NCBI RefSeq assembly: GCF_007827045.1
Contig: NZ_RPFW01000005.1
Location: forward strand, 81,835 to 145,834
DNA length: 64,000 bases
Origin: Trebonia kvetii
Lineage (GTDB): Bacteria; Actinomycetota; Actinomycetes; Streptosporangiales; Streptosporangiaceae
Direction of reading: 5' to 3'
Part shown: positions 24,414-33,383 of the stretch, piece after piece
Layout of the letters: each line of letters starts with the position of its first letter
Position numbering within the stretch: position 1 is the stretch's first letter
Position numbers and translations under genes: made by a program
Notes under the pieces: model-generated
Database searches by the model: none
Seen by the model: only the letters and a program-made list of their open reading frames with translations
Told to the model about the DNA's origin: nothing

Positions 24414-25874
24414 GTGGACGAAGCTGTCCGGGCCCGGGCCGAGAGGCCGACCAGGTACTACATGCTGGTTGTCGGTGTGATCGCCTTGGTGATCGGTAAC
24501 GCGAACTTCGAGTTCACGCTGATCGGCGGTGCGTTCCCGAACATTGCCGTCGCTTTCCACACCACTCAGGTCTTGCTGGTCATGACCGTGGTGTTCGTCG
24601 CTTCGCTGGTCTTCCTGCCGATCACCGGTAAGCTCGGCGACATCTACGGCAAGAAGAAGATGCTCCTCGTGGTGAGCGTCCTGTTCGCCATCGGCTCGGT
24701 GCTGTGCGCGGTGGCCCCCGTCTACTGGCTGTTCCTCGTCGGACGGGTGCTTCAGTCCTCGTTCGTCGTCGCCTACGTAGCCGGATACGGGCTGGTCCGT
24801 GACCTGCTCCCGCGCCGTCTCGTGCCCCTGGGGGTCGGCTGGATCGGCGCGGGCACCGGGATCGCGGTGCTCGCGGGGCCGCTTCTCGGCGGCTGGCTCA
24901 TCGACAGCTACGGCTTTCGCAGCGCGTTCTGGTTCGAGCTGATCTACGACGTTGCGGCCGGCCTCCTCGTGCTCTTCGTAGTTCCGGAAAGCCCGGTGCG
25001 CATCAAGCGGAAGGTCGACTACGCTGGCGGGCTGCTGCTCGGCGTCGGCATCGCCGTGCTCGTGTACGGCGTGGTCTACAACTGGGCGATCCCGTTCGCC
25101 TTCCCGGTTGCCGCGGTCCTCCTTATCGCCTTCGCGGCCGTCGAACGACGCACCGCCGAGCCCTTGATGAGCCTGCGGCTGCTCGGCAAGCCAAAGGTGT
25201 GGTACACGCTGCTGGCGGCGTCAGTGACGATCTTCGCCATCCAGGTGGGACCAAACGCCCTCGCGGAAATCGTGCGCATTCCTCGCATCCCCGGGGTACT
25301 CGACCAGGGACTCGGCTGGTCGGCGTGGCAGTACGGAATCTACGCGGGCCTGCCGTTCGGCTTGGTGGGTGCCCTCACCGGCCTCCTGGCGGGCTGGATG
25401 AGCCGCCGGTACTCGCCCCGCCTTGTGCTGCTCATCGCTGGCGTCGGCGGGCTGGTCCCGTCCCTGATCGCGGCGACATCGGCAAGCGGTGCGGCGGTAT
25501 TCATCGTCATCGCCGCACTGCAAGGCGTGGGCCTCGGCTTCCTCTACGCGGCCGCGAATAACCTTGTCATCGAGGCTGTTCCCGCAGACAGTCAGGGCGT
25601 CGGCACGTCGATGCTCTACACGGCGCTCGGCACCATGAACGCCGTTTCCACGGCGATCATCGGAACGATCACCGCGGCCCACACGGTTCCGGTGGGCAGC
25701 GGCGCCGCGGCGGCGTTCATCGTCAACAGCGACGGCTTCCGCATTTCGTTCCTCGTGATGATCGGCACCAGCGTGGCCGGGCTCCTGCTGACCCTGGCCA
25801 TGCGCCACGGAAGGCAGGCCGCCCTGGGCGGCGAGCCGGTGGAGGACATAGTGGCCGTACCTCAGGAAGTGTGA
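24414..25874 (+). CDS. MFS transporter, DHA2-like
   Basis: A 486-residue 12-14-segment permease with the MFS loop motif GKLGDIYGKKKM after TM2 and GLVRDLLPRR in the middle loop. It starts at GTG 24414 after GGAGGGG. It is divergent from the putative oxygenase across two KstR2-like boxes and is followed 13 bases later by an esterase gene, likely co-transcribed. Related to the permeases at 8018 and 35323; the three may carry different members of one substrate class. Confidence 0.9.
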   Translation: MDEAVRARAERPTRYYMLVVGVIALVIGNANFEFTLIGGAFPNIAVAFHTTQVLLVMTVVFVASLVFLPITGKLGDIYGKKKMLLVVSVLFAIGSVLCAVAPVYWLFLVGRVLQSSFVVAYVAGYGLVRDLLPRRLVPLGVGWIGAGTGIAVLAGPLLGGWLIDSYGFRSAFWFELIYDVAAGLLVLFVVPESPVRIKRKVDYAGGLLLGVGIAVLVYGVVYNWAIPFAFPVAAVLLIAFAAVERRTAEPLMSLRLLGKPKVWYTLLAASVTIFAIQVGPNALAEIVRIPRIPGVLDQGLGWSAWQYGIYAGLPFGLVGALTGLLAGWMSRRYSPRLVLLIAGVGGLVPSLIAATSASGAAVFIVIAALQGVGLGFLYAAANNLVIEAVPADSQGVGTSMLYTALGTMNAVSTAIIGTITAAHTVPVGSGAAAAFIVNSDGFRISFLVMIGTSVAGLLLTLAMRHGRQAALGGEPVEDIVAVPQEV

Positions 25875-25887
25875 GGCAGGCCGGCCG

Positions 25888-26877
25888 ATGACCCGACAGC
25901 GGCACGTTCCCGCACTCGACCCCGACGCGGCCGCGCTCGCGGAACTCCGCAGCCGGCAACGGAACGCCAAGACGATGCGTGAAACCGGCCTGGACGCAGT
26001 CCGGGCCGGTCTGGAGTCACTTCCCCACCCGCAGGGCATGCCCGCGATGGAGTCGGTGACGGATCACGTGATCTCCTGCGACCACGGCGACCTGCCAGTG
26101 CGGGTCTACAGCCCGGTCCCCGGCGCGGTCCTGCCGGGGATCGTGTACTTCCACGGCGGCGGCATGGTCATGGGGAGCAACCACTCCTTCGAGCCGTTCG
26201 CCAGGAACATCGCGGCTTACACCGGCCACCGCGTCGTCGCCGTCGACTACCATCTGGCCCCGGAATACCCGCCGCCCGCGCAGGCCGACGACGCCTACGC
26301 CGCGACCGAATGGACCGCCAAGTACGCCGCCGACCTCGGCATCGCACCCGACCGCATCTCCGTAGCCGGGGACAGCGCCGGCGGCACCCTCGCCGCGCTC
26401 GTCGCCCTGCGTGCCCGTGACCACGGCGGTCCGCGGCTGCTGTGCCAGGTGCTCATGTACGGCGGGCTTGACCGGGACATGGCGGCAGAGTCCATGTCCC
26501 AGTTCGCCCACGCCCCGGGGCTGAGCCGCGACGACGTCTTCTACCTGCACGACCTGGCGCGCGCCGGTCAGCCAGGCCCGGCAACCGCTGACGAGGTGCC
26601 GGCCTACGCCGATGACCTGAGCGGACTGCCATCGGCGATCATCGCCGTGGGGGAACTCGACCCGATCAGGGACTGGTCGGAACGGTACGCGCGTCGCCTG
26701 TGGGAGGCCGGAGTGCAGGCCACCGTGACCCGTTACCCCGGCGTCGGGCACGGGTTCCTCATGCAGATGTACCACCTGGCCCGGGGCCGTCAGGCGCTGG
26801 CGGAGATCGCGGGCGTGCTGCGCGCCAAGGTCGCGCACCCGTTGCCCTGGCAGACAGCAGACAAGAGTCACGAGTGA
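25888..26877 (+). CDS. HSL-family alpha/beta-hydrolase (esterase)
   Basis: A 329-residue hormone-sensitive-lipase-type esterase: oxyanion motif YFHGGGMVMG (~residue 88), nucleophile GDSAGG (~163), acidic residue in VGELDPIRD and catalytic His in GVGHGF. Starts at ATG 25888, 13 bases after the MFS gene. Its last codons and stop lie in a 23-bp tandem duplication (26854-26899), so the terminal TADKSHE is encoded by the first copy. Probably hydrolyses an acyl ester or lactone of the transported compound. Confidence 0.9.
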   Translation: MTRQRHVPALDPDAAALAELRSRQRNAKTMRETGLDAVRAGLESLPHPQGMPAMESVTDHVISCDHGDLPVRVYSPVPGAVLPGIVYFHGGGMVMGSNHSFEPFARNIAAYTGHRVVAVDYHLAPEYPPPAQADDAYAATEWTAKYAADLGIAPDRISVAGDSAGGTLAALVALRARDHGGPRLLCQVLMYGGLDRDMAAESMSQFAHAPGLSRDDVFYLHDLARAGQPGPATADEVPAYADDLSGLPSAIIAVGELDPIRDWSERYARRLWEAGVQATVTRYPGVGHGFLMQMYHLARGRQALAEIAGVLRAKVAHPLPWQTADKSHE

Positions 26878-26899
26878 CAGCAGACAAGAGTCACGAGTG
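26854..26899. repeat. Two perfect 23-bp tandem copies over a stop codon
   Basis: A 23-bp unit beginning ACAGCAGACAAGAG occurs twice without a gap (26854-26876 and 26877-26899). The first copy supplies the end of the esterase gene up to its TGA; the second is untranslated. This looks like a recent slippage duplication. Confidence 0.85.
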
Positions 26900-26930
26900 A
26901 CGGCAACGCGGCATCAGCCGGCAGCCTCGG

Positions 26931-27392
26931 TCACACAGTGGCGGCCGGGGCGGGTTGCAGGATCGCGATGTCGCCCACGGCGAGCTGCACGTCGAAGACT
27001 CGCTCGGTGATCCGCCACCCCTCTGCGGTGCGGCGCAGCCGGTCCCGGTATACGCCGAAGCACTCGTAGGGCGTCAGGGCCGCTCGTTCGCCGGCCCCGT
27101 GGTGATACACCCTGGCCTTGCAGCGGGCAGTCGCCTCCTCCCCGGCAACTTCAACCATGTGGTTCCCCAGCAGGTGCTGCGTCGGTCCGCATCCGTCAAG
27201 GAACGAGCGGATGAACGCAACTATCGCATCCCGCCCCTCCAACGGCGGGCCGCCGGGCCCGCCGTAGCGGCCGACCGCGTCGGCGCTGAAGACCTGGTCG
27301 AGCAGTGTCCAGTCCCGCTCGTCCAGGCTGTAGGTGTAGCGGCTGACGACATCGACGATGGCAGCGCGATCACCCAGCTCCGCTGTAGTCAT
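26931..27392 (-). CDS. SnoaL/NTF2-like protein
   Basis: A 153-residue cone-shaped NTF2-fold protein (SnoaL_4 type): RAAIVDVVSRYTYSLDERDW near residue 10, GRDAIVAFIRSFLDG, HLLGNHMVEV and GWRITERVFD. Members are small isomerases, dehydratases or cyclases without cofactor. ATG 27392 follows AGGAGGAG; the upstream open frame is not coding. It is the last gene of the hsaA-hsaC-SDR transcript (minus strand, 30328 downwards), suggesting a step on a ring intermediate. It is distinct from the ketosteroid isomerase at 42195. Confidence 0.82.
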   Translation of the reverse strand: MTTAELGDRAAIVDVVSRYTYSLDERDWTLLDQVFSADAVGRYGGPGGPPLEGRDAIVAFIRSFLDGCGPTQHLLGNHMVEVAGEEATARCKARVYHHGAGERAALTPYECFGVYRDRLRRTAEGWRITERVFDVQLAVGDIAILQPAPAATV

Positions 27393-27436
27393 TTCGCTCC
27401 TCCTGTCGGTAGCGTTACCAGGGGTCAGCCCGTAGT

Positions 27437-28183
27437 TCAGTAACCCGGGCCGGTAAGCAGACCGCCATCGACGAGCACTTCGCTGCCTGTGCAGTAACTG
27501 GCAGCGTCTGAAGCGAGGAAGATGACAACGCGCGTTACCTCGGCTGCCCGGCCCCAGCGGGGGATGGGCAGCCACGGCACGAACGGCTGATCCGGGTCCA
27601 GGTCGGGCACCATGTCGGTGTTCATCGGAGTCGCGATCCCGCCCGGATGTACCGAGTTGACCCGGATATTGCGCGGACCGAGTTCACGTGCGGCCACCTT
27701 GGTCAAGCCGCGGAGGGCAAACTTGCTTGCGGAATAGGCCGACAGGCCAGCCGCGCCAGCGTAGCCCTCCACGGAGGAGATGTTGACAATCGAGCCGCCG
27801 TCGGACATCACCGCCGCCACCGCCCGGATACCGAGCCAGCAGCCGAACAAGTTGATGTCCAGGATTTTCCTGAATTCCTCGGGCGCCTGCTCGATGATCT
27901 TGCCGAACCGCACGATACCCGCATTGTTAACAAGAATATCGAGGCTGCCGTAACGAGAGACGGTTTCGGATACCGCTGCGGCCCACTCGTCCTCACTGGT
28001 TACATCGTGATGCAAGTAGTGCCCGTCCGAGCCAACCTCAGCCGCCAGCGCCTTGCCCTCATCGTCACGGACGTCGCCGAATACTACCCGCGCACCTTGG
28101 GCGATGAACTGCCTTACGTGCTCGGCACCCATTCCGCGCGCACCGCCGCTGATCAGGGCGACCTTGCCGTCAAGTTGTCCCAT
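27437..28183 (-). CDS. SDR, 3-alpha/20-beta-hydroxysteroid dehydrogenase-like
   Basis: A 248-residue classical SDR with ISGGARGMGAEHV, NNAG, serine in ISSVEGYAG and YSASK. It resembles the actinobacterial 20-beta-hydroxysteroid dehydrogenase/FabG3 group (GKVALISGGARGMGA; HPGGIATPM). ATG 28183 follows AGGAAGG. It lies between hsaC and the SnoaL gene in one direction with short gaps, so it probably oxidises or reduces a steroid hydroxyl or ketone in the same pathway. Confidence 0.87.
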   Translation of the reverse strand: MGQLDGKVALISGGARGMGAEHVRQFIAQGARVVFGDVRDDEGKALAAEVGSDGHYLHHDVTSEDEWAAAVSETVSRYGSLDILVNNAGIVRFGKIIEQAPEEFRKILDINLFGCWLGIRAVAAVMSDGGSIVNISSVEGYAGAAGLSAYSASKFALRGLTKVAARELGPRNIRVNSVHPGGIATPMNTDMVPDLDPDQPFVPWLPIPRWGRAAEVTRVVIFLASDAASYCTGSEVLVDGGLLTGPGY

Positions 28184-28225
28184 GCCTTCCTGCCCTTTCC
28201 CCACTATCACGCCCGCGGCTGTCGA

Positions 28226-29113
28226 TCAGGTGAAGTCCCACTTGTGGCCCCAGTAGCTGTCCGCGGTGATCTCCTCGGCGGTGTAGTAGGTCTCGTCGAC
28301 CACCATGCCGTCGGTGCCCACCTCAAGGTCCCACCCGCCCGGGGTGCGGACGTAGAAGGAGACCATCTTGTCGTTGGTATGCCGGCCGAGGGTTGAGGAC
28401 AGGTGGTAATTCCCCGCGTACACCCGGTCGAGCGCCCGGCCGACCTCGTCCAGGGTTTCGCACTCGACCATGATGTGCACAAGGAGCGGCGGCTTGGGGT
28501 CGGGGAGCGGCAGGAACGCGAGCGAGTGGTGGCGGGCGTTGGGGCTCATGAACCGCATGCGGACCGGACCGTACTCCGGCGGCGCCGGCAGCCGGAACGC
28601 GCCGCGCGGCAGGAAGCCGAGCGTCTCCCCGTAGAACTGGTAAGCGCCGTCGAGGTCGCCGACTGGGATGACCACGTGCCCGAGGCCAAGCTTGCCGGTG
28701 ACGAACCGGTTGTTGTACGGCGTCGCGACCGGGGTGTGATCGAGTGCCGGTCCGTAGAAGATCTCGGTGGGCGTGCCGCCGGGCGCCTCGAAGGCGATCC
28801 CCGCCTCGACTCGGCGCAGTTCGGCTTCCTCCGCCGAAAGCGGCTTCGCGGCCACGCCCGCGCCGTCGAGTTCCGACTGCACCCGGCGCAGGGCGAGGTG
28901 ATCGCGGACCTCCCAGCCGACCGCGTCGACACGGTCCTCGTCGCCTGGCAGCAGGATGATGCGTCCGGGCCGCTCGTCCATCCGCAGGTACAGGGCCCCC
29001 GGTTCCGGGCCGCTGCCCTGGGCGAAGCCGATCGTCTCGAACGCGAACTTCCGCCACGCATCCATGTCCGCAGCGCGGACTCGTACGTAGCCGAGTGAGC
29101 TGATGAGTGTCAT
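28226..29113 (-). CDS. hsaC: Type I extradiol dioxygenase, HsaC/BphC-like
   Basis: A 295-residue two-domain vicinal-oxygen-chelate enzyme that would cleave the catecholic ring of a 3,4-dihydroxy-secosteroid. The Fe(II) ligands align with those of BphC (H146, H210, E260): His146 (GLGHVVIP), His213 (LVHIMVE) and Glu264 (WDLEVG). Catalytic His195 (RHHSLAF) and Tyr254 (VSFYV) are also present. It starts 30 bases after the HsaA-like gene. Length is close to HsaC (~300). Other catechol substrates cannot be excluded, but the surrounding ksh/kstD genes favour steroid. Confidence 0.92.
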   Translation of the reverse strand: MTLISSLGYVRVRAADMDAWRKFAFETIGFAQGSGPEPGALYLRMDERPGRIILLPGDEDRVDAVGWEVRDHLALRRVQSELDGAGVAAKPLSAEEAELRRVEAGIAFEAPGGTPTEIFYGPALDHTPVATPYNNRFVTGKLGLGHVVIPVGDLDGAYQFYGETLGFLPRGAFRLPAPPEYGPVRMRFMSPNARHHSLAFLPLPDPKPPLLVHIMVECETLDEVGRALDRVYAGNYHLSSTLGRHTNDKMVSFYVRTPGGWDLEVGTDGMVVDETYYTAEEITADSYWGHKWDFT

Positions 29114-29143
29114 TGTCGTTCCTTTCTCAGATCGCGGTGACGG

Positions 29144-30328
29144 TCAGATCAGGGCGCGCAGCATGCCCTCGGGCTCGATGCCCATGGCGGTCAGCGCCGT
29201 GGCGTGATAGATGCCGCCTGGCGCATGGATGGCGTGCTGCAGTCCCACGTGCGCGTCCCGCCAGAACCGCTGCATCACGTTCTGCCTGCGCACCGCGTTG
29301 CCGCCGGAACGGGCGAAGATCTCGTCGACCGCCGCCACCGCCCGCCATGCGCAGCGGACCTGGTTGCGCCGCTGCATGGCGCGGTCGGCGAAGGTGATCT
29401 CCTTTCCGGAGTCTGCCAGGTCGTACAGCCGGCTGATTCCGTCGATCAGCTGGATGCGCGACGACTGGATCTCCGCGGCGGCCTCGCCGATCGCCGACAG
29501 AACGTACGGGTCGTCCTTGATCGCGGTGCCCATCGCGGACACCCGGGGACGCTGGTAGGCGAGGTGCGCCGCCAGTGCGCCCTCGGCGATGCCGATGACG
29601 GCCGAGGTGATGCCGAGCGGGAACATCGCCCAGAACGGCAGCCGGTAGACGGTGTCGGCCCGCCCGGCCCGCTCGGCGGCGATCTCGCCCTCCGCCACCT
29701 CCATCGAGTCGATGGTCCGGTACTCCGGGATGAACGCGCCGTCGACGATGATGTCCTTGCTGCCGGTGCCGCACAGCCCGATGACGTCCCAGGACTCATC
29801 CACGATCGTGTAGTCCTTGCGGGGCAGCACGACGTGCAGCCCCTTCATCGGCTGGGCTGGCTTCCCGTCCGCGTCCCCGACGAGTGCGCCGAGGAAGATC
29901 CAGTCACAATGGTCGGTCCCCGAGGAGAAGTTCCACCGGCCGCGCAGGATGTACCCGCCATCGGTCGGCGTCGCGACGCCCTGCGGTGCGTAGGGTGAGG
30001 CGATCCACGTGTCCGGATTGGCGCCCCACACTTCTTCCTGCAGCTTCCGGTCCATCAGCGCCATTTCCCAGGGATGGACCCCGCCCACGCCGCATACCCA
30101 CCCGGTCGACCCGCAGTGGGCCGCAACCGCCATCACCGCTTCCGCGAAGTCGCGCGGGTGGGCCGCGTAGCCGCCGAAATCTGTTGGCTGCAGCAGCCGC
30201 ATGACCCCGGCCTCGCGCATGAGCTTGACGCTCTCGTCGGTGAGCCTGCCAAGCCGCTCGGTCTCCTCCGCGGTCGCCGCGAGCTGCGGCGCGATCTCGG
30301 CTACCTTCTGGACAACTTCGTGCGCCAT
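29144..30328 (-). CDS. hsaA: Flavin-dependent phenol hydroxylase oxygenase, HsaA-like
   Basis: A 394-residue group D monooxygenase with the acyl-CoA dehydrogenase fold; HsaA of mycobacteria is about this length. Such enzymes use reduced flavin from a separate reductase to hydroxylate the phenolic A-ring at C4 of the 9,10-seco steroid. Visible: GSTGWVCGVGGVHPW, WNFSSGTDHCDWIFLGA and C-terminal HAIHAPGGIYHATALTAMG. First gene of a transcript with hsaC, an SDR and a SnoaL gene. A TTCCC-N7-GGGAA palindrome lies about 100 bases upstream. The partner reductase is at 34423, apart from it, not adjacent. Confidence 0.9.
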   Translation of the reverse strand: MAHEVVQKVAEIAPQLAATAEETERLGRLTDESVKLMREAGVMRLLQPTDFGGYAAHPRDFAEAVMAVAAHCGSTGWVCGVGGVHPWEMALMDRKLQEEVWGANPDTWIASPYAPQGVATPTDGGYILRGRWNFSSGTDHCDWIFLGALVGDADGKPAQPMKGLHVVLPRKDYTIVDESWDVIGLCGTGSKDIIVDGAFIPEYRTIDSMEVAEGEIAAERAGRADTVYRLPFWAMFPLGITSAVIGIAEGALAAHLAYQRPRVSAMGTAIKDDPYVLSAIGEAAAEIQSSRIQLIDGISRLYDLADSGKEITFADRAMQRRNQVRCAWRAVAAVDEIFARSGGNAVRRQNVMQRFWRDAHVGLQHAIHAPGGIYHATALTAMGIEPEGMLRALI

Positions 30329-30426
30329 GCGCGCTACCTCCGGGCTACTAGTGCGGGATGCGGGCCCGCCCCACGACGTGGGAGTGTCTTGACGCTAGGC
30401 CGCGGGCAGAGAGGCCGCGAGACTGC

Positions 30427-30443
30427 TTCCCGCTGACTGGGAA
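30427..30443. promoter_or_regulatory. TTCCC-N7-GGGAA operator, site 2
   Basis: TTCCCGCTGACTGGGAA, upstream of the hsaA-like gene. The arms TTCCC and GGGAA are perfect, and the outer bases (GC/GC) extend the symmetry. Confidence 0.6.
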
Positions 30444-30479
30444 GCTCGTGCATCGCGGATGAACAGCTGCTATTCCGAA

Positions 30480-30550
30480 CGGGTGCGTGCCTGCGCCCTC
30501 TTGCTCGGCCCCTTCCTGGGGCGTGGCGGCGAGGGCACGGCGCGCACCCG
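30480..30550 (-). terminator. Long imperfect inverted repeat after hsaF
   Basis: The left arm (30480-30504, starting CGGGTGCG) pairs with the right arm (30529-30550, ending CGCACCCG) with a few mismatches; a smaller CCCC-TTCCT-GGGG hairpin lies in the loop. It is 40-110 bases past the hsaF stop on the minus strand, the right place for a terminator separating the hsaDEGF transcript from hsaA-hsaC. A role in the hsaA leader is also possible. Confidence 0.45.
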
Positions 30551-30590
30551 TAGCGGGTGATTGAGTTGCTCTGGATTTTTGGTGAGCTTG

Positions 30591-31616
30591 CTACTTGCGC
30601 TCAGCGAGACCGACGGCGATCTCGATGAGCTGGTCTTCCTGGCCGCCGACGAGCTTGCGGCGGCCGGCCTCGATGAGGATCTCGGCGCCGGACACGCCGT
30701 ACTTGTTCGCCTGGATCTCCGCGTGCTTGAGGAAGCTTGAGTACACGCCGGCGTAGCCCATGGTGAGCGAGAGCCGGTTCAGTTCGGGCGGGTTGCTCGC
30801 GAGGACCGGCGCGACGGTTTCCTCGGCGGCGTCGATGATCTTCACGGTGTCGATGCCGGTCTTGATGCCGAGCCGCTCGGTGACCGCGGCGAACGCCTCG
30901 ACCGGCGTGTTGCCCGCCCCGGCGCCGAAGCGGCGGGTGGAACCGTCGATCTGCTTGGCGCCCGCCCGGGCGGCGAGCACCGAGTTGGCCACGCCGAGCC
31001 CGAGGTTCTCGTGGCCGTGGAAGCCGACCTGCGCGTCGTCGCCGAGCTCGGCGACCAGCGCGGCGATCCGCTCGCTGACCCCGTCCATGATCAGCGAGCC
31101 TGCCGAGTCCACCACGTAGACGCACTGGGCGCCGGCGTCGGCCATGATCCGCGCCTGCCTGGCGAGCACCTCGGGGGGCTGGCTGTGTGCCATCATCAGG
31201 AAGCCGACCGTTTCGAGGCCGATGCTGCGGGCCACCTTGAAGTGCTGGATGGAGATGTCGGCCTCGGTGCAATGGGTGGCGATCCGGCAGACCGAGGCGC
31301 CGTTGCCGGCCGCCTGGCGGATGTCGTCGGTGATGCCAAGGCCCGGCAGCATCAGGAACGCGATCTTGGCCTGCCTGGCGGTCGCCACGGCGGTGGAGAT
31401 CAGGTCCTGGTCGGGCACGGCGCTGAAGCCGTAGTTGAACGAGGAGCCGCCAAGGCCGTCGCCGTGCGTCACCTCGATGACCGGCACGCCGGCTCCGTCG
31501 AGCGCGGCCACGATGGTCCGCACGTTCTCGATGGTGAACTGGTGCCTGATGGCGTGCGAGCCGTCGCGCAGTGAGGAGTCGGTGACGCGGACATCGAGGT
31601 CTGCGCTGTATGACAT
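30591..31616 (-). CDS. hsaF: 4-hydroxy-2-oxovalerate aldolase, HsaF-like
   Basis: A 341-residue DRE-TIM metallolyase that splits 4-hydroxy-2-oxoacids into pyruvate and an aldehyde. N-terminal TDSSLRDGSHA, metal-binding GFHGHENLG, and C-terminal FLKHAEIQANKYGVS are typical of BphI/MhpE/HsaF. Usually works as a channelled complex with the acylating aldehyde dehydrogenase, encoded 21 bases upstream. Last gene of the hsaD-E-G-F run. Confidence 0.95.
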   Translation of the reverse strand: MSYSADLDVRVTDSSLRDGSHAIRHQFTIENVRTIVAALDGAGVPVIEVTHGDGLGGSSFNYGFSAVPDQDLISTAVATARQAKIAFLMLPGLGITDDIRQAAGNGASVCRIATHCTEADISIQHFKVARSIGLETVGFLMMAHSQPPEVLARQARIMADAGAQCVYVVDSAGSLIMDGVSERIAALVAELGDDAQVGFHGHENLGLGVANSVLAARAGAKQIDGSTRRFGAGAGNTPVEAFAAVTERLGIKTGIDTVKIIDAAEETVAPVLASNPPELNRLSLTMGYAGVYSSFLKHAEIQANKYGVSGAEILIEAGRRKLVGGQEDQLIEIAVGLAERK

Positions 31617-31637
31617 GAATGGGGTCTCCTGTCCGGC

Positions 31638-32537
31638 TTAGGCGCGCGCGGCGAGGATCCGCGTGGCGAACCCTTCCCCGACCCTGGTGGCGGCGGCGGT
31701 CATGATGTCGAGGTTGCCCGAGTACGGCGGCAGGAAGTCCCCGGCGCCCTCCACTTCGACGAACACCGCGACGCGGGCGCGACCGCCGCTCATCGGCGTG
31801 GGGTCGTCGAACTGCGGCTCGGTGCGCAGCCGGTAGCCGGGCACGTAGGCGGCGACGTCGGCCGCGATCTCCTTGATGGAGGCGGCGATGGCGTCCCTGT
31901 CGGCGTCGGCCGGGATCGCGCAGAAGATCGTGTCCTGCATCAGCATCGGCGGCTCGGCCGGGTTCAGGATGATGATGGCCTTGCCGCGCTGCGCGCCGCC
32001 GATCGTCTCCACGCCCCGCGCGGTGGTCTTGGTGAACTCGTCGATGTTGGCCCTGGTGCCGGGGCCCGCGGACGGGGACGCGACGCTGGCGACGATCTCC
32101 GCGTACTCCACCGGGACGATGCGGGATACCGCGTAGACCATCGGGATGGTCGCCTGGCCGCCGCAGGTGATCAGGCTGACGTTGGGCGCGCTCGTGTGCT
32201 CGCCGAGGTTGACCGCGGGGACCACCGCCGGGCCGAGCGCGGCGGGCGTGAGGTCGACGGCCTGGATGCCGCGCTCGGCGTACTTCGGCGCGTTCTCCCG
32301 GTGCACGTAGGCGGAGGTGGCCTCGAAGACCAGGTCGGGGCGCTCGTTGGCGAGCAGCCAGTCCACGCCCTCGGCGGTGGCGGTCAGGCCGTGGTCCGCT
32401 GCCCGCTTCAGCCCGGGGCTGTCCGGGTCGATGCCGATCATCCAGCGCGGCTCGATCACGTCCGAGCGGAGCAGCTTGTACATGAGGTCGGTGCCGATGT
32501 TGCCCGACCCGACGATCGCGGCGGTGGCCTTGGTCAC
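31638..32537 (-). CDS. hsaG: Acetaldehyde/propionaldehyde dehydrogenase (acylating), HsaG-like
   Basis: A 299-residue CoA-acylating aldehyde dehydrogenase of the BphJ/MhpF/HsaG type. NAD motif IVGSGNIGTDL at residues 8-18; catalytic Cys near residue 125 in LITCGGQATIP. Converts the aldehyde released by HsaF to acyl-CoA (propionyl-CoA in the steroid pathway). It is 27 bases downstream of the hydratase gene and 21 upstream of the aldolase gene. Confidence 0.95.
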   Translation of the reverse strand: MTKATAAIVGSGNIGTDLMYKLLRSDVIEPRWMIGIDPDSPGLKRAADHGLTATAEGVDWLLANERPDLVFEATSAYVHRENAPKYAERGIQAVDLTPAALGPAVVPAVNLGEHTSAPNVSLITCGGQATIPMVYAVSRIVPVEYAEIVASVASPSAGPGTRANIDEFTKTTARGVETIGGAQRGKAIIILNPAEPPMLMQDTIFCAIPADADRDAIAASIKEIAADVAAYVPGYRLRTEPQFDDPTPMSGGRARVAVFVEVEGAGDFLPPYSGNLDIMTAAATRVGEGFATRILAARA

Positions 32538-32564
32538 GGTGTCTTCCCTGTTGCTCGAAGCCGG

Positions 32565-33383
32565 CTAGTTGAACTCGGCGGTCACGGAGCCGAGCCCGGC
32601 GAACTCGGCGCGGAAGCTGGTGCCTGGTGTCGCGTCGATCGCTCTGGTGCACGACCCCGGGATAATAAGGTGCCCGGCCTCGAGCTTCACCCCGAAGCCG
32701 GCCACCTTCCGTGCCAGCCAGGCCACGCACCAGGTCGGGTTGCCGAGCACCGCGCTCGTGTTGCCACGGGCGACCTCAGTGCCGCGCGGGTCAGCCGGGC
32801 CGCCGCGGTAGAGCACCGCCTCGATGTCCGCCAGGTCGACGCCGTCGGCCGCCAGCTCGGCCGGGGTCTTCCATGCCTCGCCGAGGATGACGCCGGCCGA
32901 GGACGCGTTGTCGGCGATCGTGTCCGCCAGCTTGATCCGCCAGTCCCTGATGCGGCTGTCGATCAGCTCCAGGCTCGGCACGATGTACTCGGTCGCGGCC
33001 AGCACATCCGCCTCGGTGCAGCCCGCGCCCGGCAGGGGAGCCCCGAGCACGTAGCCGATCTCGACCTCGATCCGCGGGTAGCAGTACCCCCCCGCCGCGA
33101 TCGGCGCGTCCTGGTCGAGGATCATCGCGTCGAGCAGGTGCCCGTAGTCCGGCTCGTCGACGCCCATCATCTGCTGCATCACCGGGGAGGACAGGCCGAC
33201 CTTGTGCCCGCGCACCCGGGCGCCCGCGGCGGCCTTGCGCCGGATGTTGATCAGCTGGATCTCGTAGGCGTCCACCACGTCGATGCCGGGGAACGACTCG
33301 GTCAGCGGGTCAACCGGCGCCATGTCCCGCTCCGCCGCCCACAGCAGTTCCGCGGCGGCCGAGCGCTGCTCTGCGTCCAGCAT
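32565..33383 (-). CDS. hsaE: 2-hydroxypenta-2,4-dienoate hydratase, HsaE-like
   Basis: A 272-residue hydratase of the MhpD/BphH/HsaE family, adding water to 2-hydroxydienoates. Metal-binding acidic cluster IEVEIGYVL plus conserved RGHKVGLSS and SLELIDSRIRDW. Its ATG shares one base with the upstream hsaD stop (TAATG), so translation is coupled. In the steroid pathway the substrate is 2-hydroxy-hexa-2,4-dienoate released by HsaD. Confidence 0.94.
   Translation of the reverse strand: MLDAEQRSAAAELLWAAERDMAPVDPLTESFPGIDVVDAYEIQLINIRRKAAAGARVRGHKVGLSSPVMQQMMGVDEPDYGHLLDAMILDQDAPIAAGGYCYPRIEVEIGYVLGAPLPGAGCTEADVLAATEYIVPSLELIDSRIRDWRIKLADTIADNASSAGVILGEAWKTPAELAADGVDLADIEAVLYRGGPADPRGTEVARGNTSAVLGNPTWCVAWLARKVAGFGVKLEAGHLIIPGSCTRAIDATPGTSFRAEFAGLGSVTAEFN

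Noticed and set aside
26854..26899. Start of a CRISPR or other repeat array
   Set aside because: Only two directly abutting copies with no spacers.
30601..32730. A 700-residue minus-strand open frame across hsaF and hsaG
   Set aside because: Out of frame with two well-recognised enzymes and made of low-complexity Arg/Gly/His sequence.
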